This document shows, one piece after another, positions 7,895-17,239 of a stretch of 64,000 nt of DNA (within the stretch, counting starts at the first letter, position 1; every line of letters starts with the position of its first letter). The position numbers were made by a program, and so were the translations under genes. This stretch comes from Desulfobacca sp. (GTDB taxonomy: Bacteria; Desulfobacterota; Desulfobaccia; Desulfobaccales; Desulfobaccaceae), in contig DYEV01000032.1 of assembly GCA_020725545.1 (NCBI GenBank), forward strand, positions 80,628 to 144,627. The letters run 5' to 3'. Under the pieces are notes generated by a model. It made no database searches. It was not told where the DNA came from and worked only from the letters and a program-made list of their open reading frames with translations.

Positions 7895-9688
7895 CTATCT
7901 AGCAAAGGGCGGCGTCTCGAAGGTCGCCCGGGGATGGGTCCCGGCCCAGGGGTATTGCTGTTGATAAGCCTGGAAGCGGGCCGGATCGGCCTGGAAGCGA
8001 AACAGGCGGGCCCGGCGGCCATAGGTCTGGTTGTGAGGTGCGGTAAATTCGGCCAGGAGCTCTAATTCCGGATGGGCTTGCCTAAGGATGCCGGGGTCGG
8101 CCCAGAATATCCGTTGCGCCGATGTCTCCGGGTGTTTGTCGGTCCACAACAGATAATCGGCGCCGCCCAGATAGAGCCATTCCACCAGCTCGGCAGGGCT
8201 GCCCTGGGGTTGGCCGATCCAATAGGCCTGGGCCCGGTAGGCCACTTCGGCCTCCCGGCTGCTGAGTACCTGCCCCGGCCCGGTGGTCTGGAGAAGCCAG
8301 GCGGCAGCCAAGGCATGGGTATGGGGTTCTAAGCGCACGGCCCAGCGTCGGGGCACCTCTTTGAAGTATTGGGGATACAAAAAATGGAAGCTCAGCAGGG
8401 CCACCAGCAGGGCGGCACCGAGTTTCTTGGTGCCAGCGGGTTGGTCTGATCGGCGCAGGCGTTGCCAGAGCCAGAGCCACAGCACCGCCAAGGCCAGATA
8501 GAGCCAGGGGAAGAACCAGCCGATCAGGCGGGCCTCCCGTACCGGACCTAAGCAATGGAGTCCCAGGACGGCGCTGGCGGCGCCGAAGAGAAAGAGGGCC
8601 GGAGCTGGGAGACGCACTTGGCCGCTGAGCCACCCCACGGGCAAGACCACCAGAAGCATGATAAAGCCTGGGAGGGTCACTTTCTGGAAGGCTTTCAGGC
8701 TCCAGGTCAGGTTATCCCAGATGAGCCCGGCCAAAATCGTCGGCCGTCTGAGAAGCTGCACGGCACTGGCCTGGGGATAGCGCTCATCCCCAGGCCGGGG
8801 CCAGCGGGTATACTCCATCATTTCATGGGGCCGCAGACGGAAAAAGGCAATTTCGCCCTGTTTATGGCCGGGATACTCAGTCTCCCGGCTCCGGTCAAAG
8901 GTGGTGCTGTATTCGGCATAGAAGCGGTGGCCCTCTCCCAAGGAGATGATGCCGAAGGCCTGATAGAACCACCAGACCCACAGACCCACGAGCAGCAGGG
9001 TTAGGGGCAGGGCGCCGCCCAACAGCGGTGCGGCCCGCCGCAGGCCGGCCAGCACCCCGTTAGCCGGCCACATGAGGCTGCAGAGGAGCAGGGCAAAGAT
9101 TGCCGCGCCGCTGAAGAGGCCGATTTCCCGGCTGAAAAAAAGGAGGCTCCAGACTAAGCCAAAGGCCAGACCCCGGGTCCAGGTGGGGCGTTCCCGGAGG
9201 AGGAGCGTCAGATAGAACAGGCCCATCAGGAGGGGATAGAAAAGGTTTTCGGTTAGGGCAAAGGGGGCCAGCCGGCACCAGACATGGTTGACCGCCAAGC
9301 CGACTCCGGTGAGCCAGGCCAGGAGCGGCTGCTGGGGGGTCAGCCGTCTGACCCAGAGCATGGCCAAAGCCACGGCCAAGCTATTGCCAACGATGCCGAT
9401 GAGGCGGGCGGCCAGCACCGGCTCACTGGTGAGACGGCTGCAGAGGCCGATGCTCACCGGCAGCAGCGGCGAAGAAAAAAGTTGGGGCAGCAGGAGCCAG
9501 CGGCCTTCGCGGACATGCTCACTGATCCAGAGGTAGCGGATGGCATCGCCGCCGATCTCACCCTGGAAGACCGCCAGCCACAGCAAACGGCAGCCCACGG
9601 CCAGGACCAACACGGCAACGCCCCAGGGCAGCCAGAAAGAACGCGTGTCCGGACCAGGGCAGGTTAATGGCTCGGACTGGCGGGTCAC
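7895..9688 (-). CDS. ArnT/PMT-type membrane glycosyltransferase (GT39/GT83-like), paralog A
   Basis: This 597-residue polytopic protein starts at GTG 9688, overlapping the upstream stop by GTGA. Residues about 20-40 are the first membrane helix. The extracytoplasmic acidic motif GGDAIRYLW near residue 47 matches the catalytic Asp region of lipid-phosphosugar-dependent glycosyltransferases. FFSREIGL and PVREARLIGWFFPWLYLA recur in the neighbour at 9685-11514, so the two are tandem paralogs. The soluble C-terminal third is probably periplasmic. It would transfer a sugar from a polyprenyl-phosphate donor; the acceptor is unknown. Confidence 0.82.
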   Translation of the reverse strand: MTRQSEPLTCPGPDTRSFWLPWGVAVLVLAVGCRLLWLAVFQGEIGGDAIRYLWISEHVREGRWLLLPQLFSSPLLPVSIGLCSRLTSEPVLAARLIGIVGNSLAVALAMLWVRRLTPQQPLLAWLTGVGLAVNHVWCRLAPFALTENLFYPLLMGLFYLTLLLRERPTWTRGLAFGLVWSLLFFSREIGLFSGAAIFALLLCSLMWPANGVLAGLRRAAPLLGGALPLTLLLVGLWVWWFYQAFGIISLGEGHRFYAEYSTTFDRSRETEYPGHKQGEIAFFRLRPHEMMEYTRWPRPGDERYPQASAVQLLRRPTILAGLIWDNLTWSLKAFQKVTLPGFIMLLVVLPVGWLSGQVRLPAPALFLFGAASAVLGLHCLGPVREARLIGWFFPWLYLALAVLWLWLWQRLRRSDQPAGTKKLGAALLVALLSFHFLYPQYFKEVPRRWAVRLEPHTHALAAAWLLQTTGPGQVLSSREAEVAYRAQAYWIGQPQGSPAELVEWLYLGGADYLLWTDKHPETSAQRIFWADPGILRQAHPELELLAEFTAPHNQTYGRRARLFRFQADPARFQAYQQQYPWAGTHPRATFETPPFAR

Positions 9689-11514
9689 TGGACCACTTCC
9701 TTCTCAGGCAGAGGGGACCGGCGTTTCTCTGGGGCCCAAGCCCCGGTCAGCCGGGGGTGGGTCCCGGTCCAGGGAAACTGCTGACGCAGGGCCGCTACTT
9801 TCTCCGGTCGCGGCCGGAAGCGCAGCAGCCGACCACGGCGGCCATAGGCCGACGCCTCGGGGACGTTAAATTCCGCTACCAACTCCAGCTCCGGAATGTG
9901 GCGGGCCAACTCCTGGGGTTCGCGCCAAAAGATTTGCTCTTCCTCGGGAATCGGCACCGCATCATGGAGGAGGAGAAAATCAGCGTTGCCCAAATACAGC
10001 CAGGTAAGCATTTCTTCCGGGGTGCCATAGGGCAGACCGAGCCAATAGCCCTGGCTGCGCCAGACCACTTCCGGCTCCCGGGAGGCGATCAGCGCCCCCG
10101 GGCCGAACTGGGCAGAAATTTGGGCGGCGGCCCAGGAGTGCACCTGCGGGGTGTGACGCAGCGCCCAGCGCCGGGGGATTTCCCTGAAGTATTGCGGCAG
10201 GAGGAGATGGAAGCAGAGGAGGCCGCCAAGGAGAGCCGTGAGCAGGTTTTTGACCAACGGCGACCAGTCTCTGGCCCATATCTTTCGCCAGAGCCACAGG
10301 GTAAAACCGGCCAGCGCCAGGTAGAGCCAGGGAAAGAACCAGGCAATGAGCCGGGCCTCTCGGACCGGCCCCAAGAAATGGAGCCCCAAAACTCCCAGAC
10401 TGGCGCCAAAAGTCCAGTAGACCGGACCGGGCAGCGACAAGCGGCCACTGAGCAGGCCTACCGGCACCAGGAGAAACAGGGTGAGCCAGCCCACCAGGGT
10501 CACCCGCTGCAGTTCTTTGCTGCTCCAGACTAGGTTGTCCCAAAAAATCTGCAGGGTAATCCTGGGATGCTGCCAGATCTGAGCCGCCCCGGAGGGGGGA
10601 TAGCGGGGGTCAGACGGCGCCGGGAAGCGGGTAAACTCCATCATTTCATAGGGGCGCAGGTGGAAAAAGGACAGGGTGCCGTGGTCGTAATGGGGGTGCC
10701 GGCGGTCCCGGTCAAAGGTCTGGGCATAGCTGGTGTAAAACCGGCGGCCCTCGCCGATGGAGAGTACGCCCAGGGCCTGATAGTACCAGGCTGCCCAGAG
10801 GGTCAAAAGCATCGCTAAAACGGTCAGGCTGCCCACCGCCAGGCGCCCGATAGCCCGGCCGCTACCCTGACGCCGGCGGGTTGCCAGAGCGGCCAGGAGC
10901 ACCACAAAGACGGCCGCACCACCGTACAGGCCGATCTCCCGACTGAAAAACAGGAGGCCCCAGACTAAGCCAAAGGAGAGGGACCGGCGCCAGGTCACCC
11001 GGTCCAAGAGCTGCGTCATGAGGAGGAGCAGGGCCAGCAGCCAGAGATAGAAGAGGTTGTCGGTGAGGACAAAGGGCGCCAGCCGGCACCAGACATGATT
11101 TACTGCCAGCCCCAGCCCGGTGAGGGCTGCCAACCCCGGTCGGCTTGGCCAGAGGCGGCGCACCCAGAGCATGGCCAGACCTACGGCCAGGGTATTGCTC
11201 AACATGCTGATGACCCGGCCGGCCAGGAGTTCATCCTGAGTCAGCCGGGTCAACAGACCGGTCAGGGCCGGCAGCAGGGGCGACGTATAGAGCTGCGGCA
11301 GGAGCAGCCACTCACCCCGGCTGACGTGCTGACTGATCCAGAGGTAGCGCACCGCATCGGCGCCGATGAAGTTCCGGGAGACCTCCAGCCAGAGGAGGCG
11401 GCTCAGGAGGGCCACAGCCATAATCCCCCAGAACCACCAACCGCCGCCGGCCGCAGGAATTGGCGCTGCATCCCCAGAATCGGGTGAGTTAGACCGCCAC
11501 CACCGTGGTAACAT
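9685..11514 (-). CDS. ArnT/PMT-type membrane glycosyltransferase, paralog B
   Basis: The start at ATG 11514 (MLPRWWRS) overlaps the end of the upstream methyltransferase by 26 bases; a weak GGGATGG lies upstream. About 609 residues. Hallmarks are GADAVRYLWIS near residue 45, NHVWCRLAPF, FFSREIGLYGG and PVREARLIAWFFPWLYLA, all shared with paralog A. Multiple membrane helices precede a C-terminal soluble domain of about 170 residues with YGRRGRLLRF, also shared. Two adjacent, diverged copies suggest two successive or alternative sugar transfers on the same glycan or lipid. Confidence 0.82.
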   Translation of the reverse strand: MLPRWWRSNSPDSGDAAPIPAAGGGWWFWGIMAVALLSRLLWLEVSRNFIGADAVRYLWISQHVSRGEWLLLPQLYTSPLLPALTGLLTRLTQDELLAGRVISMLSNTLAVGLAMLWVRRLWPSRPGLAALTGLGLAVNHVWCRLAPFVLTDNLFYLWLLALLLLMTQLLDRVTWRRSLSFGLVWGLLFFSREIGLYGGAAVFVVLLAALATRRRQGSGRAIGRLAVGSLTVLAMLLTLWAAWYYQALGVLSIGEGRRFYTSYAQTFDRDRRHPHYDHGTLSFFHLRPYEMMEFTRFPAPSDPRYPPSGAAQIWQHPRITLQIFWDNLVWSSKELQRVTLVGWLTLFLLVPVGLLSGRLSLPGPVYWTFGASLGVLGLHFLGPVREARLIAWFFPWLYLALAGFTLWLWRKIWARDWSPLVKNLLTALLGGLLCFHLLLPQYFREIPRRWALRHTPQVHSWAAAQISAQFGPGALIASREPEVVWRSQGYWLGLPYGTPEEMLTWLYLGNADFLLLHDAVPIPEEEQIFWREPQELARHIPELELVAEFNVPEASAYGRRGRLLRFRPRPEKVAALRQQFPWTGTHPRLTGAWAPEKRRSPLPEKEVVQ

Positions 11515-12112
11515 AATAGACCATCCCAGATCGGTCGATCTGCAGGTTGGGGTAAGCCGCCAGCAACCGCCGGATGTCCGCCTCAGAAAATTCCAGATAT
11601 TTCTGGCCCCGCAGCAGGGTCCGGTAGACATAGTGCAGGGGGCTAAGCCAGTGCCCTTTCAGGGGCAGACAGGAGAACAGGTGGGGTACGTGGGTGAGCT
11701 TCTGGACCACTTGGGCCGGGTCGGGCAGATAATGCAGGCAGCCCAGATCAAACCAGGCATCGGCCGGGGGAAAGGCCACCGTCAGCAGATCGGCAGTCAG
11801 GAAATGGCAACGGTCGCTGACCCCGGCCTGCCGGGCCGCCGCCTGGGCCTGGGCGATGGCCGGGGCGGAGATGTCATAGCCGTACACCGTTACCCCATGC
11901 CGGGCTGCAGCCACGGCAAAACGGCCGACGCCGCAGCCCAGGTCCAGGATGGTCTGGGCCCCACAGGCTTGGAGAAACGCCAGAGCCCGGTTGTGGCGCT
12001 CAATGATGCCCCGTTGAATAAAAGGCCCCAAGAGGGGGATTTTTCCCACCAAGCCTCTCCCTTCATAGATTTCGTCAAAGACGACCGCTTCTTTTTCCCA
12101 GGATTTATTCAT
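11489..12112 (-). CDS. Class I SAM-dependent methyltransferase
   Basis: The 207-residue product begins at an ATG with AAGGAG upstream. Motif I is ILDLGCGVGRFAVAA near residue 56, followed by VTVYGYDISAPAI (acidic residue binding the SAM ribose) and a motif-III-like DAWFDLGCLHYLPD. The rest is typical of small-molecule or sugar methyltransferases of the Methyltransf_11/25 type. It sits inside the glycan block and overlaps paralog B, so it may modify a sugar or lipid intermediate. Substrate unknown. Confidence 0.85.
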   Translation of the reverse strand: MNKSWEKEAVVFDEIYEGRGLVGKIPLLGPFIQRGIIERHNRALAFLQACGAQTILDLGCGVGRFAVAAARHGVTVYGYDISAPAIAQAQAAARQAGVSDRCHFLTADLLTVAFPPADAWFDLGCLHYLPDPAQVVQKLTHVPHLFSCLPLKGHWLSPLHYVYRTLLRGQKYLEFSEADIRRLLAAYPNLQIDRSGMVYYVTTVVAV

Positions 12113-12148
12113 AGGCTCTCCTTTTGTGCAAATATTCGTGGCACAGGT

Positions 12149-13099
12149 TCACTGGCCGGTTGGCTTCTCGATAATATCGAGGACATACTCTTTGGCGGTT
12201 ACCACCTGGCGTTCCCGGGCCAGGGTCTTAAAGATACTGCGCTGCATGGCCAGGCGGGTCAGCAGGTCCTGGCAGGCCACCTTAGCCACCGCCTGACTCG
12301 GGACATACTCCTCGGGATGGCCGCAGTCCATGAACTCAAAATCGTGGAGAGCATGGACCAGCAGCGGCGTCCGCCGCCGGATCAGGCCATACATCAGGCG
12401 GAATTTTTTCTCACTGGTAAAAACATGGGAGATGAAGGGATAGGGCACCAGTGGCAGCACGTTCAGAGGCAGTTCCACCAACCGGCGGCCGTTCTCGGCC
12501 AGTATGATATAGGGTGCCCGCGCCACCCGGGGTGGGGCATTGGGATGGACGATGGCCCGCCCCGAGACCAGCCGGTCGTACCAACGGCGGACTTTTTTAT
12601 AGAGTGGGAAAAGATAGCCCGGCACCACGCTGGAATCATACAGATAGCCGTTCTCCACAAGCAGCCTGGCAATATCAGCGTCAAAGGCATAGCCCGGCCC
12701 CCGAAAGCCGACCACCTCTTGCCCGCTGAGGTCCTCCAGGATTTTTTTGCTTTCGATAACTTCCCGGGCCTTTTCGGCCGGCGACAGCCAACACAGCTCG
12801 ATCCGGTGGTTCAGAGAATGGGACGCTACCTCATGGCCGGCCGCCACCAGGCGCTGCAGGAAGGGTCGGTTGCCGGGGTGGCGGGCAAAGTCGGCCACCA
12901 GGAAGAAGGTGGAGCGCAGGCCCAACTCCGCTAACAGGTCCAGATAGCGGGGCAACCACTTCCGGTAACTCAGGTCGATACAGCGATCCTCCCGGCCCCG
13001 CTGGCGCCGCCCCTCCTGAAGCTTTTCCGTGTGTCCGTGCATACAATCCACATCAATGGTGATCAGGGCATGTTTGGACGGCGGCTGCTGTTTGGACAT
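12149..13099 (-). CDS. Polysaccharide deacetylase-family protein (CE4/NodB fold)
   Basis: 316 residues, no signal peptide. ALITIDVDC near residue 11 supplies the first Asp of the NodB metal site, and the metal-binding His pair lies in EVASHSLNHR near residue 90. VVGFRGPGYAFD near residue 129 is the motif-3 region, and a late LLVHALHDFEF supplies the C-terminal His. The pattern fits the cytoplasmic subset of CE4 enzymes that de-N-acetylate sugar intermediates or xenologous substrates. Its neighbours (methyltransferase, glycosyltransferases, aminotransferase) point to exopolysaccharide or lipid-glycan assembly. Confidence 0.85.
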   Translation of the reverse strand: MSKQQPPSKHALITIDVDCMHGHTEKLQEGRRQRGREDRCIDLSYRKWLPRYLDLLAELGLRSTFFLVADFARHPGNRPFLQRLVAAGHEVASHSLNHRIELCWLSPAEKAREVIESKKILEDLSGQEVVGFRGPGYAFDADIARLLVENGYLYDSSVVPGYLFPLYKKVRRWYDRLVSGRAIVHPNAPPRVARAPYIILAENGRRLVELPLNVLPLVPYPFISHVFTSEKKFRLMYGLIRRRTPLLVHALHDFEFMDCGHPEEYVPSQAVAKVACQDLLTRLAMQRSIFKTLARERQVVTAKEYVLDIIEKPTGQ

Positions 13100-13158
13100 G
13101 TAGTATTCTCCAATCCTGGCTTCTGGTTTGCGGTTTGCTGCTTCCTGTTTCTGTCGCC

Positions 13159-15051
13159 TCAGTTCTCACGGTGCAAGCGATAGACCAGATAGCGGTCGTT
13201 CTCAAAAACCACTGGCAGGGGCAGGCGCAGCGGCCGGTTCTTGGCCACCACGACATAATCGGCCTGCAGTTTCTGGGCTTGTGGCAGCAACGTTTCCGGG
13301 TCGGCCAAGGCCTGCTCCAACCGGTGATACCGTCGGAAAATCTCCAGGTAGCGGGCCTCCCGATGGTTGATGAGGTCGCCCAGGGCATGGGTGATGCTTC
13401 GTTGCGCCCGGAAGCGAAAGAGCGGCGAACTGTGGAAAAAAAGGGCGTCTGGGGGGGTCTGGGTGCGGGCCCAGTGAAAAAGCTCGTTGTCAGGCTGGAT
13501 GTCCACGGGAGCCCGGTGCAGTCCCAGGTCGCGGCCCAGGGTCAGGGCCAGCCCTTGCCGCAGGCCCGGCCAGAGAGCCAGACCGAGCACCGCCAACAAA
13601 ATGATACCGGCCAATATACCTTGCAAGAGGCGGCGCCGGCTCGGCCAGGCCCGCCAGGCTTCCCGACAGATTAGGCCTACCGCGGCCAGCCCGAAGAGCA
13701 CGCGGCTCATCATCGTAAAAGCCAGGACGGCATAATAGCCCACGGCAACCCTCGGGCTGGTGTTGAGCCATTGGGCGAGCGGCGGCAGGAGGCAGGCCGC
13801 GGCCCGGGCGCTGAACAGATAGAAAAACGGATGGATGAGCCGCACCGCCCGGTAGTGCTCGATGACCAGGGAAGTAAGCCAGAGGGAATCAAGCCGCAGC
13901 CATAGGAGCGTCAGGAAATAATAGGGCAGCAGAGAGATGGCCAGGACCACAAAACCCATGCCCAACAGCCACCAGTCCTTGGTGGCCACATCCCCCTGGC
14001 GCCACCGCCAGATGACGTAGCCGGCAGCCACCAGATACAGCCAGGAGAAGCCGGCTCCTTTGCCGGCCAGGCGCCAGCAGAGGTAGAGAATGACCAAACA
14101 GCCCCAACCCCAAGCCTGCTGGGCGGCCCGCTCCCGGGCGTTGGGCCGCAGAAGATAATTCAGACCCAGAACCAGGATGGCGCCCAAGAACAGCCAGACC
14201 CGGCGTTCGGTAGCGTCGCCGGGAAAGCTCCCCCAGGTAGTGGGAATTTTCAGATAGCTCTGCACCACCTGGCGGATGCCGGCGAAATCCAGGGCTGCCG
14301 CCGGCGTCGGCGCCTGCCGCTCCATGAGGGTCATGGGCACGACGGCCGCCAGGGCATAGCTCCCCAACATCAGGGCCAGGAACAGCCACTGCCGGCGCTC
14401 CCGGATATGGCTCAACAAGAACAGTCCGGCAAAGAGTTCCCCCAAAAATAAGGCGGTGGGGGGGTGCAGGAAGGCCAGCAGGCCTGTCCCAACCCCCAGA
14501 CTTATGGCCCGGCGGCGGTCCGGATGGCCCAAAAAGCGGAAATAGAGCAGCACGAGAAAAGGTGCCACCGACGTGGCCAGGGTGCGGGCCAACATAAATT
14601 CCACGCCCCCCGCCCCCCAGATCTCCCCGGAGGGGGCCGGGCGATAAGGCACAGCCAACAGGGTCAGGACCAGGGCCACACCCAGAGAGCCACTCCATTC
14701 CCAGAGGAGCAGACCGGTGCCCAGGGTAAAGAGAAAGACCGCCGGCGGCACCAACACCAGCAAGGCCGCATCGAAGCTGCCCGTCAGAGTGATAAGGTGC
14801 TGCAGCAGCCAGCGCAGCAACGGGATATAGCCGCGGTAGAGGGTATCATCATGGAAGGCATAGTCCCGGGGGAAGAGCGTCGGGTCCCGGTCCTTGGCCA
14901 ACATGGTGCCCACGTAGGTCTGATCATGGCCCATTTCATAGGGCGTAACGGCGCTGTGCCAGGTATAGCCGAGGGCCAGGAGGAGGGCGAAGACGAGTAG
15001 GATCCCCCGGGGTGACAAAACGCTGCGGCTGAGAGTGGAGTTGACTGACAT
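13159..15051 (-). CDS. Polytopic membrane protein, glycosyltransferase-like, unknown
   Basis: This 630-residue protein has about a dozen hydrophobic segments starting at residues 16-32. The first external loop carries YEMGHDQTYVGTMLAKDRDPTLFPRD in pieces, rich in Asp as in GT-C fold enzymes (DxD/ExD-type first loop). The C-terminal 120 residues are soluble and resemble the C-terminal domains of the two adjacent ArnT-like proteins in position. I infer a GT-C-type transferase or an associated integral-membrane family, without a firm name. It lies in the glycan block, 59 bases upstream of the deacetylase. Confidence 0.6.
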   Translation of the reverse strand: MSVNSTLSRSVLSPRGILLVFALLLALGYTWHSAVTPYEMGHDQTYVGTMLAKDRDPTLFPRDYAFHDDTLYRGYIPLLRWLLQHLITLTGSFDAALLVLVPPAVFLFTLGTGLLLWEWSGSLGVALVLTLLAVPYRPAPSGEIWGAGGVEFMLARTLATSVAPFLVLLYFRFLGHPDRRRAISLGVGTGLLAFLHPPTALFLGELFAGLFLLSHIRERRQWLFLALMLGSYALAAVVPMTLMERQAPTPAAALDFAGIRQVVQSYLKIPTTWGSFPGDATERRVWLFLGAILVLGLNYLLRPNARERAAQQAWGWGCLVILYLCWRLAGKGAGFSWLYLVAAGYVIWRWRQGDVATKDWWLLGMGFVVLAISLLPYYFLTLLWLRLDSLWLTSLVIEHYRAVRLIHPFFYLFSARAAACLLPPLAQWLNTSPRVAVGYYAVLAFTMMSRVLFGLAAVGLICREAWRAWPSRRRLLQGILAGIILLAVLGLALWPGLRQGLALTLGRDLGLHRAPVDIQPDNELFHWARTQTPPDALFFHSSPLFRFRAQRSITHALGDLINHREARYLEIFRRYHRLEQALADPETLLPQAQKLQADYVVVAKNRPLRLPLPVVFENDRYLVYRLHREN

Positions 15052-15099
15052 GGCAAGTGGAACGATTACCGGCCTCCGGACGTGGTGGGCGCCTTGAAC

Positions 15100-16242
15100 T
15101 TACCCACGTGACTGGACAACCTGCCGAACCGAGTCGGCCACATACTCGGCTTCCTCGTCCCGCAGGCCGGGATAGAGAGGCAGACTGATGGTCCGTTGGC
15201 CGATCTGCTCGGCGTGGGGAAAATCTCCCTCTTGATGGCCGTAGCGCTCCCGAAACAGGGTATAGAGATGGCAGGGCCGGTAGTTCACCGCCACGCCCAC
15301 GCCTTTTTCCTGGAGGCCCCAGAGGATAGCGTCCCGTCGCGCCGGGTCCACCCAGATGGTGAACAGGTGGTGGCCTTGTTTGACGCCCGGCAGCAAGGTC
15401 GGCAGTTCCAGACCCGGCAGGTGGGCCAAATGTTCCCGATAGAACCGGGCCAACCGCTCCCGCTCCCGCCGGCGGGATTCGATCTCGTCAATTTGATCGA
15501 TCAAGAGAGCCGCGGCCAGGTTCGGCATATTGTATTTCCAGCCCTCCACGTCCACATCGTAATGGCGATAGCGCCCGGTATAGCGGTCCTCGGCGTGGGT
15601 GGACATGCCGTGAGTCCGCAGCTTCTTCAACGGTTCCACGAGAACATCGAGGTTGGTGGTCAACGCCCCGCCTTCGCCGCAGGTGATGCTTTTGGTGGCA
15701 TAAAAGCTGAAGCAGGCCGCGTCCGCCAGTTCCCCCACCCGGACGCCGTCCCGCTCGCCCTCCAGACAATGGGCCGCGTCCTCGATGAGGAAGAGGTTCG
15801 CCTCCTGAGCCAGGGCCTTCAGGGCCCGCATATCCACCATCTGGCCATAGAGGTGCACTGGCAGGATCGCTTTGGTCCGGGGCGTCACTGCGGCGGCCAC
15901 CCGGGTCACGTCCAGATTGCCGGTGTCCGGCTCCACATCCACAAATATGGGTCGGGCGCCGGTGTGCATGATGGCCAGGGCCGTGGCCACAAAGGTCATG
16001 GGGGTGGTGATGACTTCATCCCCCGGCCCGACGTCCAGGGCCAGGAGGGCCAAATGCAGGGCCGCGGTGCCGCTCATCAGTCCCAGGGCATGCTTCTGGC
16101 CTAAATAGGCGGCAAACTTTTCTTCAAACAGGGCCGTTTCTTGGCCCGTAGTCAAAAAGATGGAATCCAGGACCCGGGCGACGCGCTGCAGATTTTTCTC
16201 ACCCAACTGATGGCGATAGAAATCGACTTTCAAGGCGGACAT
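15100..16242 (-). CDS. DegT/DnrJ/EryC1/StrS-family sugar aminotransferase
   Basis: This PLP enzyme of nucleotide-sugar biosynthesis has 380 residues from ATG 16242. AGGAGG directly abuts that ATG, so a TTG at 16233 is a possible real start. Family hallmarks are SGTAALHLAL near residue 57, TTPMTFVATALAI near 83, PVHLYGQ, LIEDAAHCLEGE (Asp contacting the pyridine ring) and the lysine in FSFYATKSITCGEGG that forms the PLP Schiff base. It probably makes an amino sugar for the glycan built by the downstream genes. Confidence 0.92.
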   Translation of the reverse strand: MSALKVDFYRHQLGEKNLQRVARVLDSIFLTTGQETALFEEKFAAYLGQKHALGLMSGTAALHLALLALDVGPGDEVITTPMTFVATALAIMHTGARPIFVDVEPDTGNLDVTRVAAAVTPRTKAILPVHLYGQMVDMRALKALAQEANLFLIEDAAHCLEGERDGVRVGELADAACFSFYATKSITCGEGGALTTNLDVLVEPLKKLRTHGMSTHAEDRYTGRYRHYDVDVEGWKYNMPNLAAALLIDQIDEIESRRRERERLARFYREHLAHLPGLELPTLLPGVKQGHHLFTIWVDPARRDAILWGLQEKGVGVAVNYRPCHLYTLFRERYGHQEGDFPHAEQIGQRTISLPLYPGLRDEEAEYVADSVRQVVQSRG

Positions 16243-16401
16243 CCTCCTGTGGATGCGGCCAACACTTGATGCAAGGCAGTAATTGGCGAATGGGATTTGG
16301 TAAGTTATATTCAACCCTGGCAAGGGTGTCAAGCAAAGGGAAGTCGGGGCCGGGCCAGGCGGCGCTCGGCCCCCTGGCAGCCGTGGCCGGGGTTTCTCCC
16401 C

Positions 16402-16430
16402 TTTACGAGAGCCCTGCCATGGTATATTAT
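16402..16430 (+). promoter_or_regulatory. Candidate sigma-70-type promoter for tsaB-livHMGF
   Basis: TTTACG (16402-16407) and TATTAT (16425-16430) are separated by 17 bases, in an AT-rich pocket about 100 bases before tsaB. Matches to consensus are 4/6 and 5/6. The prediction is from sequence only. Confidence 0.4.
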
Positions 16431-16531
16431 AAAAAATTTTGAATTCATTTGTAGACGCTACTGGAGGGGATCTCGTCGTCCCGCCCGGACAGCGGCCTCA
16501 ATGAATACCGTCGCAGGGGCTCTCTCTGACA

Positions 16532-17239
16532 ATGTTGGTCTTAGCTTTTGATACCTCCACCAGCCGGGGCAGTCTGGCCTTGCTGGCCGACGACCGCATC
16601 CTGGCGGAATATACCTTGGAGAGCCCGGCCTCCTACCTGAACCGCCTGCTGGTTGGGATTGAACAACTTTTTACCGATACCGGCCGGAGCCGCCAGGAAG
16701 TGGGCCTGATTGTCGTCAGTGCCGGCCCCGGCAATTTGACCGGCTTGCGCCTCGGGCTGGCCACGGCCAAGGGCCTGGCCCTGGCCTTGGGCTGCCCGGT
16801 GGTGGCCATCAATACCCTCGACGCCCTGGCCGCCAACTTTCCCTGGAGTTCCCTGCCCATCTGTGCCATTCTGGACGCCAAGAAGCAGGAGGTCTATGCG
16901 GCCCTGTATCACTGCCAGCATGGCGCCGCCGTCCGCCAGAGTGAGTATCTGCTGCTGCACCCGGTGGCCCTGACGGGCTATATTCAGGCTGCCACCATTC
17001 TGACCGGCCCGGGGTTGGAGCGCTATGGGGCCATGTTTCAGGAGCTTTTCGGGTCCAAGGCGGTTTTGCCGCCCCCGGAACTGCGCCTGGTCAGGGCCAG
17101 CGTCCTGGCCCGCCTGGGGCAGATCCGCCTGGCGGCCGGCCAGGTGCCGGACCTGGACCGTCTGACCCCCTTTTACCTCCGGCCAGCCGACGCGGAAATC
17201 AAAAGACCGGTTGATGCCGGGTTCGGAGGGCAGAAATGA
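16532..17239 (+). CDS. tsaB: tRNA threonylcarbamoyladenosine biosynthesis protein TsaB
   Basis: TsaB scaffolds the TsaD-TsaE complex that installs t6A at tRNA position 37. The 235-residue product opens with LVLAFDTSTSRGSLAL, the ASKHA phosphate-1 region. VSAGPGNLTGLRLGLATAKGLA near residue 63 is the TsaB hallmark (quoted in part), followed by CAILDAKKQEVYAALY. Length fits. It ends in an ATGA overlap with livH, an unusual partner; the shared transcript is inferred from that overlap. Confidence 0.92.
   Translation: MLVLAFDTSTSRGSLALLADDRILAEYTLESPASYLNRLLVGIEQLFTDTGRSRQEVGLIVVSAGPGNLTGLRLGLATAKGLALALGCPVVAINTLDALAANFPWSSLPICAILDAKKQEVYAALYHCQHGAAVRQSEYLLLHPVALTGYIQAATILTGPGLERYGAMFQELFGSKAVLPPPELRLVRASVLARLGQIRLAAGQVPDLDRLTPFYLRPADAEIKRPVDAGFGGQK

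Noticed and set aside
11366..12934. 522-codon plus-strand ORF
   Set aside because: Antisense to the methyltransferase and deacetylase genes, both with clear motifs; the frame is open because of high GC.
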